From NCBI GenBank assembly GCA_964019135.1, contig OZ025265.1:7012318-7076317 (forward strand): 64,000 bases of DNA, read 5' to 3'. The stretch comes from Arenicola marina. Its lineage: Eukaryota; Annelida; Polychaeta; Arenicolidae. Below are positions 11,135 to 21,540 of the stretch, in pieces; the first letter of the stretch is position 1; every line of letters starts with the position of its first letter. Position numbers and translations under genes: made by a program. The notes beneath the pieces are model-generated. The model was given only the letters and a program-made list of their open reading frames with translations, was not told the DNA's origin and did no database searches.

Positions 11135-12277
11135 TTGTCAACCATCACGACCGTGAGGGCTGCAAGTTTCTTCATAAAAGTTACTGTTTCGTGTGATAGT
11201 TTTTTAAAAGACTAAAGGCCTCGGTTTCCTTCTTATTCTTGACTATAATAATAAGTTGCGTTTGATGTGTTACTGCAGGTTAGAAGACATTCGGGAGTTT
11301 AGGATGGTTGATTATTTGCTTTTTGGTACTTTCTAGCGTGGACCCATCAAATGAATTGCCTGGGATGAGGGGGGGGGGGGCAAAACATCTACGAGGGGCA
11401 AAACATCTATCTGATTGACCTCGAAAACGTTGTGAAAACAATAACCCCAACTAATTCGAAGAAAGGCCGATCCAGGACGTACCTTTTTTTCGACTGGTAG
11501 AACTTACCTATAAGTCAGTAAGTTTTTTGTGTCGACGTGAGATGATTTATTATGCCCAATTTGTGTGTACCTGTTTTATACAATAAATGAACTAGCAAAT
11601 AAACATTTGAATCATTCAATCCTTGTTTTCATCTTTTACGTTTTAGTAACAGTCGAGTGTCGTTTGTTATTCGTCTCAGTCACTGATAGAAATCAGAACT
11701 GTTTGGAATTCAAATGACTCAATCAAGAGCTTAAAACTTCGTTAAATACTAAAGTTAAGCAACATTTTTTTGGGTAACTACAATATTATATTCTTTTAGT
11801 GGCTACACAACACAAAGTTAAACAATGTATGCATGCCAGGGCACAACACCAGTGTACAATGGCCAGTGCCAAGATAGTCAAAATACGACCGTGACATTAT
11901 TAAATGTCAAGACGTAAAAAAACGACCGTTACAAAAAAACATGTCTTCATATTTTAAGAAAAATGTTTTTTGGTTGTACCGTGCATTACATTTAGCCAAC
12001 GCAGCATTTGTTGTGATATTTTTTCATTTATACCTCATTTCAGAAAACAACACGGGCAAGGAAAAAGGAAGATATGAGTGATGTTTGACCGTCAGGACGG
12101 TTACACACATGATAGTCTGAATTATTTGTTATTGCATTACCTTCGTCGCCCTTTAAATGTTACATTTCGATAGAAGACCAAACAATGCAACTAAATCATG
12201 GGAAGTTACTTGAAAAAACAATGTTTTCTTATGTAAATTTGCGGTCATTGTTTCGACCGTTACAATCACGAACGTTA

Positions 12278-13019
12278 CGTTACGAAGCTGTTTTTCAACA
12301 AAACTATTAAATTTACTATATTTTATCCTTAATATTATAAGAAAAGATTCATTTACCCACAATACTCCGGCAAATTTAACCGTTGGTTTGGCATTTTAAA
12401 AATCAGGGTCCATGTCACACTTTTTGCAATAGACCGTGAAATACACTCATTATACGATATGATGTTCCTTTTCACTTTTCGCCTATGAAGGATACTTCTG
12501 ATGGTTTGTCTTGGGGCAGAGGGACTATATAGCATAGGCAGAACGCCCTCTGCCGGGATAACGCCTCAAAGCGAGTATTCGCGCCCCTGGACGTTCTTGG
12601 TGAGACCCGGATATCTTGGTGACTGGCAGATCCAGGTAGAACGAAGAAGTCTCACAGCGATGTATAGGGCGTCTTGTGGCGGCCCGGGCAGAACCAGAGC
12701 TATGGTCACAGTGGACGTCAGCAGGCGGCCGCCCAATCTATTGGTAGCCCTTTTGTTTCTACGCCGACAAATCGATAGCCAGAGACAGATTTTCGAGACT
12801 GCCGAATGATTTACAGCTTGTCATATTTCTTTCCTGTCACTGACTAAACGGGGTCGTGACTGCACACCCGGCGAGTGGGAAGCGAATGTGGCGGACCAAC
12901 GACTGCAAGTATCGAGCGACATGGCGACAAATGTCCTTAAGGTGAACGCATTGTGTTTAAATGAAATACCACAGGTTCAATCCAGATTCATCCAGTTAAT
13001 CCAGTAAGGCCGCTAGAGA
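12278..13019. other. Non-coding DNA, no gene seen
   Basis: No recognisable gene. An open stretch of 102 codons at 12501-12809 (plus) has no identifiable domain and is arginine-rich. The stretch leads into the 17-bp minisatellite. Confidence 0.55.
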
Positions 13020-15890
13020 GGTATAAAAGCAAGACAGGTACGGTAGTGCAAAATGTAGTGCGGTGAGACAGGTACGGTAGTGCAAAATGTAGTGCAGTGA
13101 GACAGGTATGGCAGTGAGACAGATATGGTAGTGAGACCGGTACGGCAGTGATATAGATGCGGTTGTGACAATGGAATGGCAGTCAGACAGGTATGGCAGT
13201 GAGACAGGTATGGCAGTAAGACAGGTATGGCAGTGAGACAGGTACGGCAGTGAGACAGGTATGGCAGTGAGACAGGTATGACAGTGATATAGGTACGGTC
13301 GAGAGACAGGTATGGCAGTGAGACATGTATGGCAGTGAGACAGGAATGGCCGTGATACCGGTATGGCAGTGATACCGGTATGGCAGTGAGACAGGTATGG
13401 CAGTGAGACAGGAATGGCCGTGATACCGGTATGGCAGTGAGACAGGTATGACAGTGAGACAGGTACGGCAGTGAGACAGGTATGACTGTAAGATAGGCAA
13501 GGCAGTGAGACAGGTACGGTTGTGAGACAGGTATGACAGTGAAACAGGTATGGCAGTGAGACAGGTATGGCAGTGGGACAGGTACGGCTGTGACACAGGT
13601 ACGGCAGTGAGACAGGTATGGTAGTGAGACCGGTATGGCAGTGAGACAGGTATGGCAGTGGGACAGGTACGGCTGTGACACAGGTACGGCAGTGAGACAG
13701 GTATGGTAGTGAGACGGGTATGGCAATGAGACGGGTATGGCAGTGACATAGGTACGGTTGTGAGACAGGTATGGCAGTGAGACAGGTATGGCAATGAGAC
13801 AGGTATGGCAGTGAGACAGGTATGACAGTAAGATAGGCAAGGCGGTGAGACAGGTACGGTTGTGAGACAGGTATGACAGTGAGACAGGTATGGTAGTGAG
13901 ACAGGTATGGCAGTGGGACAGGTACGGCTGTGACACTAGTACGGCAGTGAGACAGGTACGGCAGTGAGACAGGTATGGCAATGAGACAGGTATGGCAGTA
14001 AGACACTTACGGCAGTGAGACATGTATGGCAGTGAGACAGGTACGGCAGTGAGACAGGTATGACAGTAAGATAGGCAAGGCAGTGAGACAGGTACGGTTG
14101 TGAGAGGTATGACAGGGAGACAGGTATGGCAGTGAGACAGGTATGGCAGTGGGACAGGTACGGCTGTGACACAGGTACGGCAGTGAGCCAGGTACGGCAG
14201 TGAGACAGGTATGGCAATGAGACAGGTACGGCAGTGAGAGAGGTATGGCAACGAGACAGGTATGGCAGTAAGACACTTACGGCAGTAAGACAGATATGGC
14301 AATGAGACAGGTATGGCAGTAAGATAGGCAAGGCAGTGAGACAGGTACGGCAGTGAGACAGGTACCGTTGGGAAACAGGTATGGCAATGATACAGGTATG
14401 GCAGTAAGACACTTACGGCAGTAAGACAGGTATGGCAATGAGACAGGTATGGCAGTAAGACACTTACGGCAGTAAGAGAGGTATGGCAGTGAGACAGGTA
14501 TGACAGTAAGACAGGTATGGCAGTGAGACAGGTATGACAGTAAGATAGGCAAGGTAGTGAGACAGGTACGGTTGGGAAACAGGTATGGCAATGAGACAGG
14601 TACGGCAGTGAGACAGGTATGGCAATGAGACAGGTATGGCAATAAGACACTTACGGCAGTAAGACAGGTATGGCAGTGAGACAGGTATGACAGTAAGATA
14701 GGCAGGGCAGTGCGACAGGTACGGTTGTGAAATAGGTATGGCAATGAGACAGGTACGGCAGTGAGACAGGTATGGCAATGAGACAGGTATGGCAATGAGA
14801 CAGGTATGGCAGTAAGACACTTACGGCAGTGAGACATGTATGGCAGTGAGACAGGTACGGCAGTGAGACAGGTATGACAGTAAGATAGGCAAGGCAGTGA
14901 GACAGGTACGGTTGTGAGAGGTATGACAGGGAGACAGGTATGGCAGTGAGACAGGTATGGCAGTGGGACAGGTACGGCTGTGACACAGGTACGGCAGTGA
15001 GCCAGGTACGGCAGTGAGACAGGTATGGCAATGAGACAGGTACGGCAGTGAGAGAGGTATGGCAACGAGACAGGTATGGCAGTAAGACACTTACGGCAGT
15101 AAGACAGATATGGCAATGAGACAGGTATGGCAGTAAGATAGGCAAGGCAGTGAGACAGGTACGGCAGTGAGACAGGTACCGTTGGGAAACAGGTATGGCA
15201 ATGATACAGGTATGGCAGTAAGACACTTACGGCAGTAAGACAGGTATGGCAATGAGACAGGTATGGCAGTAAGACACTTACGGCAGTAAGAGAGGTATGG
15301 CAGTGAGACAGGTATGACAGTAAGACAGGTATGGCAGTGAGACAGGTATGACAGTAAGATAGGCAAGGCAGTGAGACAGGTACGGTTGGGAAACAGGTAT
15401 GGCAATGAGACAGGTACGGCAGTGAGACAGGTATGGCAATGAGACAGGTATGGCAATAAGACACTTACGGCAGTAAGACAGGTATGGCAGTGAGACAGGT
15501 ATGACAGTAAGATAGGCAGGGCAGTGCGACAGGTACGGTTGTGAAATAGGTATGGCAATGAGACAGGTACGGCAGTGAGACAGGTATGGCAATGAGACAG
15601 GTATGGCAATGAGACAGGTATGGCAGTAAGACACTTACGGCAGTAAGACAGGTATGGCAGTGAGACAGGTATGACAGTAAGATAGGCAAGGCAGTGAGAC
15701 AGGTACGGTTGGGAAACAGGTATGGCAGTGAGACAGGTATGGCCGTGAAACACGTATGGCAGTGAAACTATATGGCAGTGACATATGTACGGTTGTGAGA
15801 CAAGTAGGGCAGTGAGAGAGGAATGGCAATGATACCGGTATGGCAGTGAGACAGGTATGGCAGTGACACAGGTATGTCAGTGAGACCGGT
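13020..15890. repeat. 17-bp minisatellite A, roughly 165 units
   Basis: The unit is CAGGTATGGCAGTGAGA with many point variants (TACGG, GACAGTAAGAT, CAATGAGA). Because 17 is not a multiple of 3 and the reverse complement contains no stop triplet, all three minus-strand frames stay open for hundreds of codons and each reads a 17-residue repeat of the type CHTCLTAIPVSLPYLSH. On the plus strand the TGA inside GTGAGA closes all frames. These open frames are a property of the repeat and I do not call them genes. An 814-bp internal duplication is listed separately. Confidence 0.95.
13980..15634. repeat. 814-bp tandem duplication inside minisatellite A
   Basis: Variant patterns from about 13980-14820 recur at about 14794-15634 with a constant offset of 814 bp. 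For example the ACACTTACGGCAGTGAGACA junction lies at 14003 and 14817. In the parts I compared, the copies are almost identical; one visible difference is AAGGTAGTGAG at 14550 against AAGGCAGTGAG at 15364. 814 is close to 48 units of 17 bp (816). The duplication must be recent. Confidence 0.85.
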
Positions 15891-18440
15891 ACGGTTTGGT
15901 AGTGAGAGCGGTTTGGGAGTGGGAGTGGTTTAGCAGTGGGATCGGTTTGGCAGTGGCGGGAGCGGTTTGACAGTGGGAGTGGTTTAGCAGTGGGATCGGT
16001 TTAGCAGTGGGAGCGGTTTGGTAGTGGGAGCGGTTTGGCAGTGGCGGGAGCGGTTTGACAGTGGGAGCGGTTTGGTAGGTAGGAGAAGGTTTGGCAGTGG
16101 GAGTGGTTTGGCAGTGGCGGGAGCTTTTTGGCAGTGGGAGCGGTTTGGCAGTGGCGGGAGCGGTTTGGTAGTGGGAGCAGTTTGGCACTGGGAGCGGTTT
16201 GGTAGGTAGGAGTAGGTTTGGCAGTGGGAGCGGTTTAGCAGTGGGAGTGGTTTGGCAGTATGAACGGGTTGGTAGTGGGAGCGGTTTGGCAGTGGGAGCG
16301 GTTTGGTAGTGGGAGCGGTTTGGCAGTGGGAGCGGTTTGGTAGTGGGAGCGGTTTGGTAGTGGGAGCAGTTTGGCAGCGGGAGCGATTTAGCAGTGGGAG
16401 TGTTTTGGCAGTATGAACGGTTTGGTAGTGGGAGCAGTTTAGCAGTAAGAGCGGTTTGGCGTTGATAGTGGTTTGGCCGTGGGAACGGTTTGGCAGTGTT
16501 GGGAGCGGTTTGGCGGTGAAAGCGGCTTGCTAATAGGAGCGGTTTAGCAGTGGGAGCGGTTTGGCAGTGGGAGCGGGTTGGTAGTGGGAACGGTTTGGTA
16601 GTGGGAGCGGTTTGGCAGTGAAAGCGGTTCGACGGTGGGAGCGGTTTAGCGGTCAAACGGCTTGTTAATAGGAGCGGTTTGGCAGTAGGAGCGGTTTGGT
16701 AGTGGGAGCGGTTTGGTAGTGGGAGCGGTTTGGCAGTGGGAGTGGTTTGGCGGTGGAAGAGGTTTGACAGTTTAATCGGTTTGGCAGTGGGAGCTGTTTG
16801 GTAGTGGGAGTGGTTTGGTAGTGGGAGTGGTTTCTTAGTGGGAACGGTTTGGCGGCAGCATTTTGAGAGTGGGCGCAGTTTGGCAGTGGGAGCGGTTTGG
16901 CAGTAGGACCGGTTTGGCAATGGCAGCGGTTTGGCAGTAGGAGTGCATGGTTTGGCATTGGGGGCGGTTTGGCAGAGAGAGAGGTTTGGCAGTTGGCCCT
17001 GTTAAGCAGTGGGAGCGGTTTGGCAGTGGGAGCGTTTTGGCATCGGGCGCCGTTTGGCAGTGGGAGTGGTTCGATAGTGGGAACAGTTTGGTAGTGGGGC
17101 CATTGTGGCAGTAGGAGCGACTTGGTAGTTGAAGAGGTTTGGTAGTGAGAGCGGTTTGGCAGTGGCAGTGGTTTGGCGGTGGAAGAGGTTTGGCAGTTTA
17201 ATCGGTTTGGCAGTGGAATCGGTTTGGCAATAGGAGCGGTTTGGCAGTTTAATCGGTTTTGGCAGTGGGAGCGGTTTGGCAGTGGGAGCGGTTTGGCTAT
17301 GGAAGTGATTTGGCAGTAGGAGCGGTTTGGCAGTGGGAGCGGTTTGATAGTGGGAACAGTTTGGTATTGGGGCCGTTGTGGCAGTCGGAGCGGTTTGGTA
17401 GTGGGGGAGGTTTGACAGTTGGAGCGGTTTGGCAGTAGGGGCGATATGGTAAGGGGATCCGTTCGGCATTGTGAGCGGTTTGGTAGTGAGAGCGGCTTGG
17501 TAGTGGGAGCGGTTTGACGGTGACAGCGGTTTGATAGTGGAAACAGTTTGGTAGTGGGGCCGTTGTGGCAGTAGGAGCGGTTTGGTAGTGGAGGCGGTTT
17601 GGCTGTAGGAACGGTTTGGTAAGGGGAGCGGATTGGCAGTGGACGTTGTTTGGCAGTGGGAGCGGTTTGGCATTGAGAGCGGTTTGGCAGTAGGGGCGGT
17701 TTGCTAGTGGGAGCGGTTTGGCAGTAGGGGCGGTTTGGTAGTGGGAGCGGTTTGGCAGTAGGAGCGGTTTGGTAGTGGGAGCGGTTTGGCAGTAGAGGCG
17801 GTTTGGTAGTGGGCGCGGTTTGGCAGTGGGAGCGGTTTGGCAGTGGAAGCGGTTTGGTAGTGGGAGCGGTTTGGCAGTATAGGAGCGGTTTGGTAGTGGG
17901 AGCGGTTTGGCAGTAGGGGCGGTTTGGTAGTGGGAGCGGTTTGGCAGTAGGAGCGGTTTGGTAGTGGGAGCGGTTTGGCAGTAGGGGCGGTTTGGTAGTG
18001 GGCGCGGTTTGGCAGTGGGAGCGGTTTGGCAGTAGAAGCGGTTTGGTAGTGGGAGCGGTTTGGCAGTATAGGAGCGGTTTGGTAGTAGGAGTGGTTTGGT
18101 AGTGGGAGCGGTTTGGCAGTAGGGGCGGTTTGGTAGTGGGAGCGGATGGGCAGTAGGGGAGGTTTGGTAGTGGGAGCGGTTTGGCAGTAGGGGCGGTTTG
18201 GTAGTGGGAGCGGATGGGCAGTAGGGGCGGTTTGGTAGTGGGAGCGGTTTGGCAGTGGGATCGGTTTGGCAGTAGGAGCGGTTTGGTAGTGGGAGCGGTT
18301 TAGCGGGGGGAGCGGTTTGGCAGTGGAAGCGGTTTGGCAGTAGGAGCGGTTTGGTAGTGGGAGCGGTTTGGCAGTAGGGGCGGTTTGGTAGTGGGAGCGG
18401 TTTGGCAGTAGGAGCGGTTTGGTAGTGGGAGCGGTTTAGC
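15890..18440. repeat. 17-bp minisatellite B, roughly 150 units
   Basis: The unit is GCGGTTTGGCAGTGGGA with frequent GGTAGTGGGA and GGCAGTAGGA variants. It has the same length and the same TGGCAGTG core as minisatellite A and directly abuts it near 15890. On the minus strand it reads as a 17-residue repeat of the type CQTAPTAKPLPLPNRSH in more than one frame, again because 17 is not divisible by 3. I regard these frames as repeat artefacts. The right part (about 17690-18430) is more homogeneous than the left. Confidence 0.95.
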
Positions 18441-18844
18441 GCTATGGGCCTTGGAGACAACTCGCATTGAATGACGTCAATGTAAAGCGGTGTGCAGGCG
18501 CGAGGGGTGTGGGGGGGGGGGGCGGTGTTACTTAATACATTGCTGGGGTAAGGAGGGTTCCGCGATTTATAATGCCCCTCTCCCTTTTTACTCACAAAAT
18601 GCCCTCCAAAATATTTTTCTTCATTGACCCACTCCAGGTCTCCGCTCCGTGCAGGTCCGCTCTGGCTAACCCACTCTATGAACGCACATTTTTAGTCGCA
18701 AGTTTTAAAATTTCAGTTCTATGTTTTTTATCAGGGGTAACTTTTTTATCACCCATGTCCGCTCTCACCGGCATCACATTGCAGTGGTACCATTTAGCGA
18801 CAGCACCGATACGGCTTAAAGTCGATATGCGACTCGATAATCCC
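18441..18844. other. Non-coding DNA with a poly-G run
   Basis: Unique sequence between minisatellite B and the LINE, with a G run near 18509-18520. An open frame at 18572-18850 (plus) has no recognisable domain. I see nothing else. Confidence 0.6.
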
Positions 18845-20543
18845 CCCTAAAATTCGTAACGACAAATAATATTAAAACATTCTTCCTTGATCCTGTGACT
18901 GAAACTGAAATTTGTGCAATTATCGGTTCCCTAAAAGATAGCGTTTTCAAAGATATTTGACAGATGAATGTATAATAGGCTTATCAACTTTATTAATAAA
19001 TACAACTTGCTGTATGAACACCAATTTGGATTCAGGTCAAATCATTCCACTTCGCTGGCCCTTATGCTCCTTGTAGATAAAATTTCTACTGCTATCGACG
19101 AAGGAGACTACACCATAGGATTATTTCTGGACTTGTCAAAAGCTTTTGATACTGTTAATCATGACATCCTGCTTTTAAAATTGGAAAAGTTTGGAGTCCG
19201 AGGTATATCATTAAACTGGTTCAGAAGCTATCTTTACGAACGTAAACAATATGTCGAATATAATAACATTAACTCGTCTACCTCTAAAATTGCAGACGGG
19301 GTTCCACAAGGTTCTGTATTAGGGCCGCTTCTCTTTTTGATCTACATTAATGATCTCACAAATGTCAGCTCCTTATTATTTGGTATATTATTTGCTGATG
19401 ATGCCAATTTTTTCATATCGGGTAAAAATATTGATCAAATGATCCTGACACTTAATAACGAGATGGATAAAGTAAGGTACTGGCTGCGGTTAAATAACTT
19501 AACCTTAAACATTAAAAAGACAAAGTATATGGTATTTAGGTCTGCCAAAAAGAAACTTCATCATTGTCCTGAGGTTAGGCTTGCAGGAGAGACAATTATG
19601 CAAATATCAAGTCTGAAATTCTTAGGAGTTCAACTAGATGCTAATTTAACATGGAATGAACATATCCAATATATTAAGGGAAAGGTTGCTCGGGGAATAG
19701 GTATTTTGGTGAAAGCAAGAAAGCTGTTAAACAGTGACACCCTACGCACCTTGTACTCCAGCTTTATTTACCCTTACCTTGACTATGCCAAAGAAGTTTG
19801 GGGCGGTACATGTCATAAATATTTAAAACCTCTCATTACGTTGCAGAAAAGAGCCATTAGAATAATATCGGGATTACCAAGGTATTCACACACAAAACCA
19901 CTCTTCTTAAAGTATAATTTGATACCAATTGTTTATCTAAATGAATATAAAATAGTTATAACTATGTATAATTACTACCAAGGTACAATTCCCAGGACTA
20001 TCGCTGATATATTTACTCCAACGTCGCAAGTACACAGTTACAATACAAGGGCGTCTACTCATCTGCGGATACATAAACCAAAGACTACTTTATCTGAGAA
20101 AGGAATAAGAACCACGGGTCCCAGGATATTTAATAAATGGCTTAGAAAGGTAAATTTTTGCACGTCAAAATACATGTTTAAGAAAGAAGTTAAACGCATT
20201 ATTTTAAACACGGTCACTGTTGAATAGTCTGTTGCCTTTACATGTTTTTTGTTTTTTGTTTTTTTTACTGTGGCTAGCTGTGCTAGACGTTAATCAACAT
20301 TCAATGGCTCCTATACTTTTATGTTTATTTATTTAATTATTTACTTTTGACTGTTCTCTTCTCGCTTTCTTTCTTTGTTAGCTTGCTGGCAAATCAATTT
20401 CAACTCTAACCACGTTCACCATATACGAGCGAATAAGCCTTTGGCTTCTGCTCTTGCCACTATAAATGTATTGTAAAGATGTACTAAATGAATGTAATTT
20501 GTGTGTTCTTTTGGCAATAAACTGATTATTATTATTATTATTA
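18845..20543 (+). mobile_element. 5'-truncated CR1/L2/Jockey-like LINE
   Basis: The fragment begins with DPVTETEICAIIGSLKDS (about 18889-18942), which normally lies upstream of the RT core. A deletion then brings this next to the intact RT frame at 18968. After the stop at 20227 a 3' UTR of about 290 bp ends with AATAAA (20516-20521) and an (ATT)n tail (20525-20543), typical of 3' ends used in target-primed reverse transcription. The endonuclease and everything upstream are missing, so the copy cannot transpose alone. Confidence 0.9.
18968..20227 (+). CDS. LINE reverse transcriptase fragment, open 419 codons
   Basis: This frame is uninterrupted and carries RT motifs in order: HQFGFRSNHSTSLAL (about residues 18-32), motif A FLDLSKAFDTVNHD (53-66), motif B GVPQGSVLGPLLFLIY (111-126), the catalytic FADD box (142-145, codons 19391-19402), the thumb segment LKFLGVQLDANLTWNEHI, and a C-terminal region with LQKRAIRIISGLP. 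These match CR1/L2/Jockey-type LINE polymerases. The fingers region before residue 1 is lost by deletion and no endonuclease is attached, so it is a fragment although no stop or frameshift is seen. Its integrity suggests it is younger than the LINEs at 1802-7807. ATG at 18968 is simply the first in-frame methionine; a host-like start is not implied. Confidence 0.88.
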   Translation: MYNRLINFINKYNLLYEHQFGFRSNHSTSLALMLLVDKISTAIDEGDYTIGLFLDLSKAFDTVNHDILLLKLEKFGVRGISLNWFRSYLYERKQYVEYNNINSSTSKIADGVPQGSVLGPLLFLIYINDLTNVSSLLFGILFADDANFFISGKNIDQMILTLNNEMDKVRYWLRLNNLTLNIKKTKYMVFRSAKKKLHHCPEVRLAGETIMQISSLKFLGVQLDANLTWNEHIQYIKGKVARGIGILVKARKLLNSDTLRTLYSSFIYPYLDYAKEVWGGTCHKYLKPLITLQKRAIRIISGLPRYSHTKPLFLKYNLIPIVYLNEYKIVITMYNYYQGTIPRTIADIFTPTSQVHSYNTRASTHLRIHKPKTTLSEKGIRTTGPRIFNKWLRKVNFCTSKYMFKKEVKRIILNTVTVE

Positions 20544-20550
20544 TATGGCT

Positions 20551-20597
20551 ACCCCCCCCCCCCCCCCTCACCCCCGACCGCCCCCCCCCCCACCCCC
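20551..20597. repeat. Poly-C rich low-complexity tract
   Basis: Nearly uninterrupted C runs with single T, A or G breaks directly follow the LINE tail. Length is likely unreliable. Confidence 0.85.
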
Positions 20598-21261
20598 TCA
20601 GGGGCCTTCTGTAACGATATCATGTCTTTATGCGGAATATGCTGATGTACCAACATAACGGCGTCACCGTTCGTAGCAAGGCCAAATTGTGTGACGCAAG
20701 AGCGGGTCCCGTATTTACCACACGGGCTACCTTTAGGTGGAGAAAAAATGCTGATCTGATAAACTGTCCATTTTGTTAAAGAGGATAATGAAAGTTATCT
20801 TTCCCCACTGGCGTGCAGAATAACGATCAGTATTCACGGCACATTTCTGGTTTGATCCCAAAATAGTCTTGTTTGGCGGTATGACTCTTTGATATAATCA
20901 TAACCAGTAAGTGGAGGTATCTTAGTGGGGCATAATATCCCAATAACTTGCTCAGGCCAATGTTAGTCCTTTTCTCTAGTTACAGCCGGATATGAACTAA
21001 CAATATCATGACGACAGCTATGGGTTGACTAACCCAGACTTCACATGAAGTCACTGTCGACGAAAGATGTTACCATGACTACACCTCGTAACGAGGCAGT
21101 TTGGGCGGGTGCCTCGGATTTGATGAGCGCCGGCCTCTCGTTCTGTCCAACCCGTTATCCTACCTTCTTGACATAACTCAACCGAAAAATGCACGATGAA
21201 AGAAACAAGCCTTTCGCTGGGCACTTCATGGCCTCCTCCGTGGTCGTACAAACGGAAAAAC
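20598..21261. other. Non-coding DNA, no gene seen
   Basis: Unique sequence with no recognisable coding domain, RNA gene or repeat. Confidence 0.55.
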
Positions 21262-21514
21262 AGCAGGGTGGCTGGGTGGCAGGGCGACAGGGCGGCACGG
21301 TGACAGGGTGCAGGGTGGAGGCGGAAGGGTGCAGGGTGCAGGGTGCAGGGTGGGGGCTGAAGGGTGCAGGGTGGAGACTGAATTGTGCAGGGTGCAGGGT
21401 GGCAGGGTGGCAGGTGGCAGGGTGGCAGTGTGACAGGGTGGCAGGGTAGCTGGGTGGCACTGAACATGGTGGCAGGGTAGCTGGGTGGCACTGAACAGGA
21501 TGGCAGGGTCCAGG
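21262..21514. repeat. GCAGGGTG-type minisatellite
   Basis: Degenerate 7-8 bp units (GCAGGGT, GGCAGGGTG, GACAGGGTG) are repeated across about 250 bp. The right end has a 31-bp higher-order duplication, GGTGGCAGGGTAGCTGGGTG followed by GCACTGAACA, near 21440 and 21470. Open frames on both strands here are repeat-derived. Confidence 0.85.
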
Positions 21515-21540
21515 GTTGCATACATTCAAATGTATGCAAC
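21515..21540. repeat. Near-perfect 26-bp palindrome
   Basis: GTTGCATACATT (21515-21526) and AATGTATGCAAC (21529-21540) are exact reverse complements separated by two bases. The palindrome lies at the edge of the GCAGGGT minisatellite and is followed by AGGGTTCC, as if inserted into a repeat unit. Confidence 0.9.

Larger units (their letters stand above)
10138..12277. repeat. Dispersed cluster of TCACGACCGTKA-like motifs
   Basis: A 12-base word close to TCACGACCGT(T/G)A recurs across 2.1 kb in both orientations. The exact core ACGACCGT occurs at 10140 (minus), 10346, 10757, 10987, 11147, 11885 and 11922. Near matches lie at 10533, 10550, 10717 (minus), 10789, 10945 (minus), 12087, 12254 and 12266. 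An 8-base core would be expected about 0.06 times by chance in this length on both strands. The copies are not in tandem; several gaps are about 155-205 bp. The intervening DNA is not obviously repetitive. Possible explanations are a cluster of protein-binding sites, subterminal repeats of an unrecognised DNA transposon, or relics of a decayed repeat. Confidence 0.7.

Noticed and set aside
11368..11412. Small GGGGCAAAACATCTA duplication as a mobile element end
   Set aside because: It is just an 18-bp direct duplication beside a poly-G run; no inverted ends or target duplication were seen.
12501..12809. 102-codon plus-strand open frame as a gene
   Set aside because: No recognisable domain, unusual arginine-rich composition, no splice or promoter context that I can support.
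12996..18595. Long minus-strand open frames (up to 545 codons) as genes
   Set aside because: They lie entirely in 17-bp tandem repeats. All three frames are open for the same arithmetic reason, and the predicted proteins are only unit translations.
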